Origin: Kitagawia praeruptora
Lineage: Eukaryota > Streptophyta > Magnoliopsida > Apiales > Apiaceae
NCBI GenBank assembly: GCA_037693485.1
Contig: CM075352.1
Span: 160,897,501-160,961,500 of the forward strand
Length of the DNA stretch: 64,000 nucleotides
Direction: 5' to 3'
The notes under the pieces are model-generated. The model was not told the origin of the DNA. It made no database searches and was given only the letters and a program-made list of their open reading frames with translations. Of this stretch, positions 1-11,189 are shown piece after piece. Position 1 is the stretch's first letter; each line of letters begins with the position of its first letter. A program made the position numbers and the translations under genes.

Positions 1-543
1 CCGAAGATAGTACCTTGATGAGGCGCCGGAAGTACGGACATCCTCCCCGGAAGTACGGTTTTTACAAGGATTTTATAATTCGGGATACCCTCCTCAAAGG
101 AGGTCGTTCCCCATATCAGAAATATCCCTCCTCACAGGAGGTCGATTTTCCGAAGATAGTACCTTGATGAGGCGCCGGAAGTACGGACATCCCCCTCGGA
201 AGTACGGTTTTTGCAAGGATTTTTAATTCGGGATACCCTCCTCACAGGAGGTCGTTCCCCATATCAGAAATATCCCTCCTCACAGGAGGTCGATTTTCCG
301 AAGATATCTTCAATTTTATTAAGATTCTCCTCAGAGAAGATCATCTTTTCACATACCCCACGAAGACCCTCCTTAGAGGAGGTCATCTATCACAGAGATT
401 TCACAATAATAATGAAGGAAAACAAGCATGTTTTATTCATAAATATAAAGATCCTGGCTAAGGAGAAGTACATGCACTACCCCCCTAGACTTTCATGAAA
501 ATAATAATTAAAGGAAAGTATAACAAAAGCAGAAAATACATTA
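1..543 (-). repeat. 3' non-coding region of Tat element with ~149-bp tandem repeats
   Basis: This stretch lies downstream, on the minus strand, of the integrase end at 544. A unit beginning CCGAAGAT starts at 1, 150 and 298, so the period is about 149 bp with two full copies and a partial third. Each unit holds short palindromes of the type CCTCCT-CAC-AGGAGG. From about 310 to 543 the sequence is single-copy in this window with no convincing gene. Tandem repeats between integrase and 3' LTR are common in Tat-type Ty3 elements. The outer element's own 3' LTR must lie left of the window. Confidence 0.7.
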
Positions 544-3132
544 CTAATAGTATTTCTTCAGATGTTCCATGTTCCAAGCACGCGGAATATGTTTTCCTTC
601 CATATCAGCCAAGTAATAAGTTCCTTCCCACAAAGCTGCTCTGACCCTATAAGGCCCTTCCCAGTTTGCGCAGAACACTCCATGATTCTGGATTTTTGTG
701 TTAGGCATCACTCGTCGGAGAACATAGTCACCCACCTTCAAAGGTCTTGCCTTCACCTTTGAATTATAAAACCTTGCCACCCTTTGCTGATAGGATGCCA
801 ACCTTGTCTGTGAAGTTGTCCTGAACTCCTCAATCATATCCAAATAAAGACGGTGGTTAATCTCATTCACCTCCGGCTGATAGTTCTATCTCCTAAAAGA
901 TCCTGCCCCCAGCTCTACAGGAACCATGGCCTCACAACCATATGTCAAGGAAAAGGGGGTCTCCCCCGTAGTGGTCCTAGGTGTTGTGTTATAGCTCCAC
1001 AGAACGTTAGGTAATTCTTCCGGCCAATTCCCCTTGCTATCATCCAGCTTTGCCTTCAATGTATGCTTAATGATCTTATTTATCGCCTCAGTCTGGCCGT
1101 TAGTCTGAGGATGACTAACGGCGGAGAAACTTTTTTTAATCCCCAAGTTATCGCACAACTCCCTCATCTCCTTACTATCGAATTGCTTCCCGTTATCAGA
1201 TATAAGCTTGTACGGAATCCCAAAGCGACAGACGATAGAGCGATACACAAAGTCAACCAACTTCTTCATTGTAATCGAAGCTAAAGGTTCTGCTTCTACC
1301 CACTTAGTGAAATAGTCCACTGCCACGACTGCATATTTTACTCCTCCTTTCCCTTTGGGAAGCTCTCCTATCAAGTCAATCCCCCACATAGCAAAGGGCC
1401 AAGGACTAGTCAATGAAGTGAGAGGAGCCGCAGGGCTGTTGACATAGTTAGCGTACCTCTGACATTTATCACAGGATCTATCAAATTCCATTGAATCCTC
1501 CCGAAGAGTAGGCCAGTAGTATCCTTGACAAAGTATTTTCTGTGCCAATGATCCACCTCCCGAATGATTCCCACAGATTCCCTCATGAATCTCCCGCAGA
1601 ACATAATTACATTCTTCTCCATCAATGCACTTCAATAACGGCTGATTGAAACCTCGCCTATAGAGAGAGCCTCCAAAATCTACATACCTAGCAGCTTTGT
1701 ATCTTAATTTTCTAGCCTCAACTCTGTCTTCCGGTAGAATCCCGTCCTTCAAATACCTCCAAATTGGGGTCATCCATGTATCTTGCAGAAGAGCATCGAC
1801 CTGCATTAGTTCTACCTCTGGAACACTAGGTTGCCTCTGGATTTCCAAAGGAATGACCCCTAAAAGAGTAGCCTCCTTCTGAGATCCCAATTTAGCCAAA
1901 GCATCTGCCTCCATGTTACTATCCCTAGGAAGTTGCTCCAACCTCGCCTCCCTGAACAAACCCATCAATCTTTGTGTACACCTCATGTACAGCTCAGTTC
2001 GAGATCCCCGAGCTTGGAATCCCCCATTAACTTGATAGACCACCAACATAGAATCGCTCATGATGTTTATATTCTCAACCTTCATCTCGAGGGCTAGCTT
2101 CAAACCTGAAATCAGAGCCTCATACTCAGCATCATTATTTGTAGCATGAAAAGCAAAATGGATTGCGCTTCTCAGGCGATGGCCCTCCGGGCTAATCAGC
2201 ACAATTCCTGCACCTGCTCCCTCATTGCTTGACGCACCATCCACATACAAAGTCCACCAAGGTGCTGGAGTGGCCTGCTCCTTAACTGTCTCCAGCAGAG
2301 GAGTAGATATGACGGCTAAGATGTCGCCCTCTTGCTCCAGAGGGAATTCTAGAATGAAATCAGCAAGAGCCTGTCCCTTGATAGCACTCCTTGGCTTATA
2401 TTCCACATCGAATTGTCCCAATTCTACCGCCCATTTCAACATTCGCCCTGATGTCTCGGGCTTGTGTAGTATCTGTCTGAGAGGGTACGCCGTTCGAACT
2501 TCGACCTTATGCGCTTGGAAATAAGGTCGCAATTTTCTAGAAGACAGGATTAAAGCATATACCAATTTCTCCATATTCGAATATCTCGTCTCCGCATCCA
2601 ACAACCTTTTGCTAACATAATATACGGGGTACTGGATGTCACATTCCTCTCGCACAAGGACCCCACTAACCGAATACTCCGAAACGGCCAAGTACAGAAT
2701 GAGGGTCTCACCCTCGTGAGGCTTAGACAGAAGTGGGGGAGATCCCAAATGATCCTTCAACGCCTGAAAAGCATTCTCGCACTCGGACGTCCATTCGAAC
2801 TTCTTCCCAACACCCTTGATAGCTTTGAAGAATTCCTTGAATTTGTCAGAAGATTTGGACACAAAACGGTTCAAAGCAGCAACTCTCCCAGTTAAACTCT
2901 GTACCTCCTTCACTGTTCGTGGAGATCTCATATCGAGAAGAGCTTGTATCTTTGCAGGATTCGCCTCTATCCCTCTATGATTCACCATAAAGCCCAAAAA
3001 CTTCCCAGATTCCACCCCGAACACACACTTTTGTGGATTAAGCTTCATACGGAATTTCCTCAGAATTTGGAACATCTCTTCCAGATGTTGGATGTGATCT
3101 CCCGCTTCCTTAGACTTCACCAGCATGTCATC
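544..3132 (-). pseudogene. Ty3/gypsy (Tat) pol, 3' half: RT thumb, RNase H, second RNase H, integrase
   Basis: This reads as one minus-strand frame from 3132 to 544, broken by a TAG at 886-888 shortly before the integrase C-terminus. In order it shows the end of RT just after the catalytic Asp pair (DDMLVKS, then KFLGF), a Ty3 RNase H region, a second RNase H-like domain (LYVDGASSN, TNNDAEYEALISGL, DALAKLGS), an integrase zinc-binding region (HEGICGNHSGG, CDKCQRYA), the integrase core (WGIDLIGELP, SDNGKQF, HPQTNGQTEA) and a C-terminal GPYRV-type segment ending at 544. Its N-terminal half continues at 6012, because a fragment is inserted in the YVDD codons. The doubled RNase H is typical of the Tat lineage. 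It would be inactive owing to the nonsense codon and the interruption. Confidence 0.93.
3124..3132. repeat. 9-bp flanking duplication, left copy
   Basis: CATGTCATC lies directly before the LTR start TGTTAACG at 3133, and the same nine bases recur at 6012-6020. Removing 3133-6011 plus one copy restores an uninterrupted RT frame through YVDD, so this is a duplicated target. LTR retrotransposons normally make 4-6 bp duplications, so nine is unusual. Confidence 0.85.
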
Positions 3133-3976
3133 TGTTAACGGAGGAATTTGGGAAAACAAATTCGGGGAGGATTGCTGGAATTGTGGTGATGGTTGATGAC
3201 GGCGAACAACGTAGGATGTTTAGGGTTAGGGTTTTCGATTTGGGGATGGCTGAGATTGTATGCTGAGATGTGTTGCAATTTAGATCGAATATTGAATTCT
3301 CTCTTTTTCGCAAGGGTTTGCATCGTGCCATACAATGTGCCTACGTACCCTATTTATAGGGATCAAGCCAAACGTAGTTCTTGGGGAACAAGTAACCGTA
3401 ATGGGCTAGGTCTCCTTGTTTTGGAAGCCCATTAGATCATGACCACCGCCTTTGATGTTATCCTCAAGGCCTAACTATTTTCTCGGAGAGTAACAGTCAA
3501 GCTATTGACCCGGTATTTTCGGGGTCAACGCTTTCCTTGAGTCACGGAGATAAAACAGCTATAAGGCAATCCTGAGAAATGCATGAGGGCGAGATCCTTT
3601 GGTAATGGGCGAGATTCACTTACAAGGGCGAGATCTAGCCTTCAATTAATTCAAGGACCTTATCTATAGTCCATAATCTTCGCTTTCTATAATTAAACTC
3701 ATCATGGGGCGAGTTTATGTTCATTTTATAAGCCTATGGGCGAGGTCTCATATTAGACCTCTCTCTTAATTGCTTGTAACCGAGGATTATAGTCCATAGC
3801 TCATTATTGTAAAGGGGCGAGATATCCTTCAGAAGGATGGGCCTTATTTCCTTTCATTGGGCCAAGCCCAATGAATGCGTAACTTCCTCATACCGTCCTA
3901 TAACTCAGGTTATTTTTCTCCGGCCCAACAAAGGGCGAGATCTGCAAAGAGGGCGAGGTTGTTTTCTGGCGTAACA
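3133..3976 (-). repeat. Complete 844-bp LTR of the nested Tat fragment
   Basis: It starts TGTTAACGG and ends GCGTAACA, giving TG...CA termini. It lies against a purine-rich tract (plus-strand ACTACCCCCCAG) as expected for a 3' LTR read on the minus strand. Its first ~380 bp match 12181-12567 with only a few differences by eye. The right half is studded with the word GGGCGAG. The plus-strand stretch at 3328-3360 (CATACAATG...TATTTATAGG) is AT-rich but I see no firm promoter. Confidence 0.88.
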
Positions 3977-3990
3977 ACTACCCCCCAGTT
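3977..3990 (-). promoter_or_regulatory. Polypurine tract (plus-strand DNA primer) of the nested fragment
   Basis: On the minus strand this reads AACTGGGGGGTAGT and is immediately followed by the LTR start. Position and composition fit a PPT. It fixes the LTR boundary at 3976. Confidence 0.8.
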
Positions 3991-4140
3991 TCTTGCAATA
4001 ATTTATTTATAAAAGAGACTATTCTTCTCCATTGTATTTCTTGAATACAAACGAGCCGTTTACAAGAGCCAAATCCTTAATTCTACCGAAATCCAAAGAT
4101 CATTTCGAATCTCGTGTCCTTGAACCCAATGATTATTGGC

Positions 4141-4192
4141 CACGTGTCCCTGATTGGTTGTCATCCAACTTCCCTTCAAAATACTATAAAAA
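4141..4192 (+). promoter_or_regulatory. Candidate promoter of the antisense ORF
   Basis: A G-box core CACGTG (4141-4146), an inverted CCAAT motif (ATTGG at 4153-4157) and a TATA box TATAAAAA (4185-4192) are spaced as in plant core promoters. They precede a leader exon that ends at a consensus splice donor at 4350. The direction is opposite to the retrotransposon genes. This is sequence evidence only; activity is inferred. Confidence 0.6.
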
Positions 4193-4214
4193 GGGGCAGC
4201 ATTTTCCTTCATTT

Positions 4215-5712
4215 CCACCCTACCCTAAAAATTCAATCGAAGTGCTGTCGAATTCTCTGCTTTACAGGCAAGATTCTTTATATCGTGGACGAGATCTTTA
4301 AGCTTTCGAACGACATCCTTCTCCTTCAAGGCGACTCCCCTCTCAACAAGGTACTAATTCTCTTCATTCTCTCGCCCTTATCTTTAATTTCCGCATGCCA
4401 TGACCAACTATTAAATAAAAAATTCCTTCTAAGCTAGATTATGACCCCTTTAATACGTTAGCAATCTAGGATCGTCGTTAACTCAGAGGGCGAGGACGCC
4501 TTCTTGTCATAATTATTCTTAGAACTAATATCAACAAAACTTTTAATACCGTCCTCGCCCTCTCTCTTGCAGATGTCAAGAGAAAGCTCGCCCTCTGATG
4601 GTGGGACAGCATCGCCCATGGCCTCAACTTCTCTTCCCAAAAATACTTCTAATAGAGATATAGATCTTGCCTGGTTAAGGGTACATAAAAACACTATCCA
4701 AAGTAACCCTCCCATATTTACAAAGGACGTCACGATATTATCTGAGCGCGTCCAAATGGGCGACGTCGAGGATGTTACCAGTACATATCTCGCCCATGAC
4801 CTAGGCGACAACGATGAAGGTGAAGAAGACCTTCATGACCTTTTCGCCGATTTAGATCCAAACCAACCTGGACCCTCTAGATTGGGTAAAGGCCCAGGCA
4901 AAGACCTTGCAAGATACAAAGCTATGTTAGAAAAGTCCTTGAACTTGTCCAGTTCAGACGAAGAAAACGAGGTGGACGAGAGTGGTGAGGACGATGCTTC
5001 TGGTACGGGCTCAGATGCGAAGGTTGAAGATGAGGAGGAAGCACTATCTGTCTCGCCCCTTCGGTACGCAATGGAACTTCCTTCTCCCAGGGACAAACCG
5101 TATAAACAACCCGTCCGTGAGTGTGACCTTGACCTCAATTTCGAAGATGACGTTCCTGAATCTCTTAGGGCGCAACATAGATTCGACCAGGGCGTGATAT
5201 CTTGCGCTGGCCTCGCCTCGACTATTTCATCTGAAGAGATAATGTTCCTAATGGAATACTACAACCTAGAAGGTAAATGGTTGAGACCTCGTTCCTTTAT
5301 GCGAATGCATATTTTTGATATTGCCGGCCTCCCAACACCGAGAATTGTCCTTACAGACAAATTAATTGAACTGGGATTTGGATCGCCCATGCATCCTTTT
5401 CTTCACCAAATCATTACTTATTTCAACATCGCTCCTATCCAGTTATCGCCTAACAGCTACAGAGCAGCAATTGGTTTATACATGATGTATAGAAAGAAAG
5501 GGTATGACGCCCCATCAATGGAAGAGCTCAGCCACTTCCTTTCCCTAAGACGCTGTGGGAAAGACATTGGTTTCTATTACCTCGCCTATTGGGCGACTCA
5601 TAATAGAAAAGGATTCCTTACAGGAAATCCTAGTAACATGAAGATTTGGAAAAAGATTACTTTTATACCTTTGACGTTCCAAGAATAAGAACTCAATTCA
5701 ATCTTAAACCAT
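4215..5712 (+). pseudogene. Antisense ORF (aORF) of Tat element, 5' exons
   Basis: A non-coding leader of about 4215-4350 is followed by an intron 4351-4572 (AAG|GTACTA ... TTGCAG). The ATG at 4573 is the first codon after the acceptor. The product starts MSRESSPSDGG, has an acidic Ser-rich region (about residues 75-165), then a conserved block with SFMRMHIFDIAGLP, LSHFLSLRRCG and FYYLAYWAT. This pattern matches the family catalogued as putative gypsy-type transposon protein, known from antisense ORFs of Tat elements. A one-base frameshift near 5670 puts a stop at 5686; the other frame stays open to a donor at 5712 (CCAT|GTAAGT). The function of the family is unknown. A longer single-frame reading from a TTG at 4567 is not preferred. 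Confidence 0.75.
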
Positions 5713-5796
5713 GTAAGTCTCTCGCCCTTTTTAATCTTACCTTTTGATTTATTCTTCGTACCCTCTTCCCTTACACCTTCATTCGTACTTTTCTAG

Positions 5797-6011
5797 ATAC
5801 ATCATCTCAGACCAAATTGGTAGGCGATGCTGCAGGAAGAGCCCTCGCTATATCTAATCTGCCAAAGTCAGAGAAAGACCTCGACCTTCTAGTTACACGT
5901 GACAACCTTCTCGAGTATGGTTTTTATAACAAAGGTCATGGTCAGGTTCCATATGTAAAATTTAAAAAAGGAACTAAAAGAAGTACCCGTAGAAAACAGG
6001 TCGAAGGAAAA
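5797..6011 (+). pseudogene. Antisense ORF, third exon, truncated
   Basis: After an 84-bp intron (5713-5796, ending TTTCTAG) the frame continues with SSQTKLVGDAAGRALAISN and a region ending around KGTKRSTRRKQVEG. It is cut at 6011 where the host RT sequence resumes, so the true C-terminus is missing. The phase of this exon agrees with the shifted frame before the intron, supporting both the splice sites and the frameshift near 5670. Confidence 0.68.
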
Positions 6012-6635
6012 CATGTCATCCACATAAACTTCCATGGTTTTCCCAATCTGATCCTTAAACATCATATTCACCAACCTCTGATAGGTCGCCCCTGCATTGA
6101 GCAATCCAAAGGGCATTCCGATATAGCAATACAAACCTCTATCCGTGATGAAAGAGGTGTTCTCCTGATCTGGCCCAAACATCGGTATCTGATTATATCC
6201 TGAATAGGCGTCCATGAAACTAAGAAGAGCATGCCCTGCAGTGGCGTCCACCAACTGGTCGATCCTAGGCAAAGGGAAGCTATCCTTCTTACAGGTTTTG
6301 TTTAAGTCAGTAAAGTCCACACAAACTCTCCATTTCCCATTGGACTTTTTCACCAAAACCGGATTTGCAAGCCAATCCGGATAAAAAGACTCTTTCACAA
6401 GCCCCACATTTAACAGTCGGTCAACTTCCTCTTTCAAGGCAACAACGCGTTCGCCACTGACCGCCCGTCGCTTCTGCCGAACCCCCTTCCTAGAAGGATC
6501 TATATTGAGATGATGACACATGATTTCTGGATCAATTCCCACCATGTCCGCATGACTCCAGGCGAAAACATCCAGATTATCTTTCAAGAAACTCAATAGT
6601 CTCCCCCTCAAGCTTAACTCCAGCCTCGCCCCAAT
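6012..6635 (-). pseudogene. Ty3/gypsy (Tat) RT, N-terminal half
   Basis: The minus-strand frame runs from an in-frame TAG at 6636-6638 down to YVDDM at 6012. Visible RT motifs are NPVLVKKSNGKWR, CVDFTDLNK, FPLPRIDQLVDAT, FMDAYSGYNQI, ITDRGLYCYIGMPFGL and YVDD. The 3' half of the same RT is at 544-3132. CATGTCATC at 6012-6020 is the right copy of the 9-bp duplication. Codons read past 6012 belong to the inserted fragment, not to RT. Confidence 0.92.
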
Positions 6636-8885
6636 CTATAACACTTTGGATGAGTCTTTCTCGTCCACAAGAATTGGCACGGTGTCTTCTGCTGGTCCCA
6701 TGTTCTTCTTGGACTCAGGCAATCGAGGATCTAGGTCAAACTCCACTTCCTTCGTTCCACTGGACTCACCCACTTCTCGTATAGAGGTAATCGTGCCACT
6801 GGATGGCTGAGATTCTTCTTTCCTTGCTCTAAAATCACACGGAAACTCGACCATGGGAATTTCTTCCATAACAAACTTCCCTTTTTTAGCTCTAAGACTT
6901 CTTTGTTCCTCATCCTCGTCAGTAATATCTTCGACAATTCCTTCCGGAAACTGATTTTGACCGACTGGATGGGGAGCCTCAATCATCAACACCCGATACC
7001 TTGAACTATCGATTCTGATTCCCTCTTCAAACGAAATCTCGCCCTCCGAACTCTCTGCAGCGTCTTCCATCGTGACCTCTACAGTCTCTCCCACGGTAGG
7101 TGGTGCTTCTAACAAAAAGAGTGGAGCATTCTGCCTAACTAACATTTCATAATCGGCCAAGTCATCTTCTCCGGGGAACTCCACTGTATATACCATGCTG
7201 GTAACTGCATTAGGTCCAAACGATTTCGAAGTTTCCTGAGCACTTTCCTCTTTAAAATCCAGCATCTCCTCTCCTTGCTTACCTTTCGAGGAGGACTTCA
7301 TCATCTTGTTGTAGCAATCCCTGGAATCATACTGACATCCCTTCACACATCCGATCCCCATGGGAGTAGGGAACTTTATTGCCAGATGATAAATTGATGT
7401 TACTACCCTCATTTCCTTCAAAACTGGCCTGCCAAGCAACGCATTGTAACAAGTGGGCTGATCAACCACTAGAAACTCGAACACTTGAGTAGCGGAATAA
7501 GGATCTTCCCCTAAAGTAAGGGGTAACTTCACTGTGCCTTTGACCCGAACAGAATCTCCAGTGAAACCATATATGTGAGTCGTTCCCTGAGTCATCTCTT
7601 TATCTAGAAGTCCCATCTTCTGATATGTCCCATAATAGAGAATGTTGACAGAACTACCGTTATCAATAAATACCCGCTGAACACTTCTGGACCCAATCTT
7701 CACGTTCACAACTAAAGCATCATTGTGTGGATGATGAACCCACCTTGCATCCTCATCAGAGAAGATTATCTGTGTATCCTCCCCTTTAAACATCTTTGGA
7801 GGCCTTTCCGATAAGTGATTGACGTTAGTAAGCGGGGGGTGCTTTTCTTCCCGAGCGTATCTCTCCATAGCATTCCTTCCATTCCCACCGACATGTGGCC
7901 CACCGAAGATCGTATGAATACTTGCCTCTCTCACGAACGTTGTCTTCCCTTGCTGTCCTGGCCCATCTTTGTCTTTAGGATCTTCCTTTTTATCACCCTC
8001 TTTTTGAGGAGCATCGCCTTGAATCTTCCTTACTTCCTTTACCACCCACTCTGTCAATTTCCCATTCTTGATGAACAATTCAATCTCCTCCTTCAATTGT
8101 CGGCATTGATAGGTGTTATGCCCGTTGGACTGATGATACGCACAATACCTCGTTTTATCCCGGGATGCATTCTTCGTAAGTGGTACAGGTGTTTTGTATA
8201 GCCCTTCCCCTTTCGTAACCTCATAAATATGATCGACCGATGCCACCAGAGGTGTGTAAATACTCGTCTGTGAATATCCTTGGTCCTTCTGAGCGTAAAG
8301 AGGTGGTGGAGGGTATTGACGTACCGGGCTAGGTGATCGTGGCCGGTCTGATCTCCAAGTATCGACAACATTGACATCACTCCTTCCGGTCCTCGTTCTG
8401 TCCCCATTCGGGCTAGGTGACCTATCTTTACGCTTGCCTCTTCGGCTGTTGTCTGTATAGTCACTCCTCTTCAAAGCTTCCTCCTCCCTTTTAAAAGGCT
8501 CCGCCTGCGCATAGAGATCAGCGAGGGTGGGAGGCTCTTTCCGCTGAAGCTCCTTCCAGAAATCCGAGTTCACTCTTACTCCGGCAATAAGGAAATTCTT
8601 GATGGTCTCGTCCGAAGCCCCCCGAACAGTTGGAACCTCTGCATTAAACCTTCGAAAATAGGATTGAAGAGTCTCCCCCTCCTTTTGATTTATATTGGCC
8701 AAGGTCGTGACAGGAGGAGCGTAGACGATAGATGATTGAAATTGAATTAGAAACATTCTGCGCATTTGATCCCAAGAGGTAATAGAGGCCGGTCCCAACT
8801 TTTGAAGCCACTGATGAGCGTTCCCTCGCAGGGTTGAAGCAAGCAACCTGCACTTCGTCAAGTCCTCCACCTGATAAAGTTCCAT
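6636..8885 (-). pseudogene. Ty3/gypsy (Tat) gag C-terminal part and protease
   Basis: This is a 749-codon minus-strand frame. It begins inside the gag core (LYQVEDL, FQSSIVYAPP, LQSYFRRFNAEV), passes through a charged linker and a zinc-knuckle-like motif (CAYHQSNGHNTYQC), and reaches an aspartic protease with active-site FIDNGSS and distal NALLGRP. A Glu-rich spacer follows, ending in a TAG at 6636 that separates it from RT in the same frame. The catalytic Asp is present. Upstream gag is joined only after a frameshift near 8925 and a TAG at 9037. Confidence 0.9.
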
Positions 8886-9718
8886 CTCTGTGTTGAATCT
8901 GGCGATATACCACTGGGTCTGAACTTCCTGTAAACCTGAGATCTCCTACCCCTCGGAAAGCCGGAGGGAGAGGTGCATCCCGTACTGCTGGTGAAAAGGG
9001 AGATGGTGCCGGTTCAAATATAGCGCTTGCCTGGCTCTAAGATTGTGCCAACAACCTCCGCAACGCATCTATGTCTAAGTCTTCAATTCCAAGGCCCCTC
9101 TGGGGTGCATCTGGAAGCGCTAATTGTCGTTGTCGATTCATCACTTCTTCGAACCGATACCGATCGCCCACAGTGGTGTTCCCCAGGCGTGGTACATTAT
9201 ACCCGCTAAGTCTCCCCTCTGCATGATTGAGGAGGTCAGCCTGCGCTCTCCTTTCCTCGTAACCAAGACTGTAGTGGTTTGGACTTCTTATCTGTGGATT
9301 CGGATTGTTTGCTCTGATCATTTGCAGAGGGACTGCATCAAGGACCTCTTCCGTACGATTTGCTCTCAAAGGCCTGGAGCCAGAAAATTCGCTTTCCTCA
9401 ACAAAGCGATTCCTCCTATCAATTCTCTCCTGGTCCATCATCCTTTGACTCTCGACCCAAGCTCTTTCCCCTTGAGGATCTCGCCCCTCATTCATCCTTC
9501 CGGTTAAGGACCTAGTACGATCCAAATTTCGGGGGTCCTCCCTTTCTGGAGGGAGCTCGATATAAGGCTCTCCATACGTTAGAGTTCTCGGAGTGACAGC
9601 TTGGAACCTTGGATTAGGTCTAGACTCCCCCACGACCTGAATGTCTCTATCAAAAGGAAACTCTCTATGAGGATCGCCCCGACGGATCAAGGTAGACTCC
9701 CTATCGACACGCTGCTCT
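8886..9718 (-). pseudogene. Ty3/gypsy (Tat) gag, middle part, broken
   Basis: The frame from about 9715 to 9037 is Arg/Pro/Glu-rich (for example REFPFDRDIQ, LPPEREDPRN) and ends ALRRLLAQS-TAG at 9037. The same frame reopens and shows RDAPLPPAFRG and FTGSSDP, typical of the start of a retrotransposon gag core. A single-base frameshift near 8925 then leads into the frame of 6636-8885. Its right end is interrupted by the CACTA element at 9719. TSD TCT occupies 9716-9718. Confidence 0.82.
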
Positions 9719-9929
9719 CACTACGCCATAAATGCTCATATACAACGCTTTTAGAAAGTGTTTCAGTGAAAATGTTTCGTTAGATATGAAATTTTGCCTC
9801 TAACGAAACAGAACTTGAACTGGTGTTGCATTACATATAATTTAGTATTGCATTTGATCCACGGTGTTTCACATAATGCAACACTAACATTAGGCGTTGC
9901 ATTAGATATTTTTAATTTTAAAAAATGCA

Positions 9930-10040
9930 GATGTGGCAGCAGTGGGGTCCACACGTGCTGACGTGGCATTTGCTGATATGGCAAGTGTGGGGCCCACAAT
10001 TGCTGACGTGGCAAATGTGGGACCGACATTTGCTGACGTG
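9930..10040. repeat. GACGTGGCA direct repeats, left side of CACTA 1
   Basis: Four or more imperfect copies of GCTGACGTGGCA separated by about 20-25 bp of GTGGGGCCCACA-like sequence. The same repeats flank the captured gene on the other side, so they look like subterminal transposase-binding repeats. Confidence 0.65.
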
Positions 10041-10435
10041 TATTGAGAACAAAGTTCAGTTTGATTCTGTGTTCATGGACTTCACATTTGGCATTGTAGC
10101 ATAATGTTTTTCAATAAATCTCTACATCGATATTTGTCTAATTTTATGCTTTTTAGTGGTGTCTGGAGTTGCTTAAGTTAGTATTTTTATGTTACCCAGC
10201 TTGTCATTCAAGATGTGTGAGAGACCGATTCTGTTAAATACAATAGGCTGTTAAGTACCGTATATATGCAGAGATAATTTAGTTTTATTGATCAGAGTAG
10301 GTCTTTTTTGGCCTTCTGAGCAATCTTTGTGAATTGGTCAACTTTAGTAATTTATTGTAGATGCTGCAGCAGCTGCTTCCAAGATGCAATCCAAGTCAGA
10401 AGCTGATTGATTTCTACTTTATCTTGTTCTTGCAG

Positions 10436-10960
10436 AAGCATATGACCTGCTTGATCCAAACGGAAGTATTACGATTAAATGGGATGTACTGACCTAGACA
10501 CCTGATGGATATGTGGTATGAAACAGTTTATAATTCATTCCCTTGCTACTTTGATCAACTAGGCATTTACACTACAACAAAGGCTTATATAAGGGCATAA
10601 TTTAAGAAGCCTAATACCACATATTCTTGTACTATTTGTATCTAATCAACTGTGTTTGTGCTTGGCTAGGTTGTTGTTACAATGTTCAACTTCCAGAAAT
10701 TTCATCATATTCAAGAACCGGGATGGACTTCTTAGCAGATTGCTGCAAGGGAGGACTTCTTTGCAGAAGCAGATTGCAAATTACTACAAGGGAGGATTTC
10801 TTAGCTAATCGCTGCAAGACACATTCAATTCTGCAAATTCATTCCAGCTTAGTGTTGGTGAAGTTGGAACTGACAACAAAATTGTTAAGGTGCCTAGAAA
10901 GGACCAGGTCCTGGCTATACATGTGGAGCTGCCAGAATCGTCAAGCCATAATATTTTTAA
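10436..10960 (+). pseudogene. Captured COBRA-like (COBL) gene fragment
   Basis: One exon (10436-10515, after TTCTTGCAG and before GTATGA) encodes AYDLLDPNGSITIKWDV...TPDGYV, with the usual Trp replaced by a TAG. A second starts at 10670 after GGCTAG and encodes VVTMFNFQKFHHIQEPGW. Further on are CCKGG-like text, NSANSFQLSVGEVGTDNKIV and, in a shifted frame, GPGPGYTCGAARIVKP. These are the characteristic N-terminal segments of COBRA family cell-wall proteins. The intron between the exons shows capture at DNA level. The CKGG segment appears twice, degenerate. Signal peptide and C-terminal GPI region are absent. It is non-functional. Confidence 0.88.
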
Positions 10961-11189
10961 TTATTAGGGCCTTGAAATTAATTGTGTTTTGTGTATGTTA
11001 GAATGTTTTGGATTGGTTTCTTTATGTATGAAATTATATACTGCAGAAATTTTAATTACAGCGTTGCATTTGATATTTTTAGTGTTGCATTTCTCGAATT
11101 TTGTAGCGTTGCGTTTGATATTTTAGTGTTGCATTTCAAGAACATGTTAGTGTTGCATTTGGTAAAAATAGTGTTGCATTACATGTTGT

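Larger units (their letters stand above)
3133..6011 (-). mobile_element. 5'-truncated Tat-family fragment nested in RT of a relative
   Basis: The fragment comprises a complete LTR (3133-3976), an adjacent polypurine tract, and the antisense ORF region, then stops abruptly at 6011 inside the third exon of that ORF. There is no second LTR, pol, gag or primer-binding site. The LTR is nearly identical to the truncated LTR at 12181, so donor and target belong to the same family. The intact TG end abuts the target while the other end is internal. This looks like one-ended or repair-mediated insertion of an incomplete cDNA rather than standard integration. Confidence 0.82.

Noticed and set aside
4032..4437. 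Plus-strand ORFs upstream of the aORF
   Set aside because: They overlap the promoter and leader region, have no family resemblance, and end before the splice donor or run through it.
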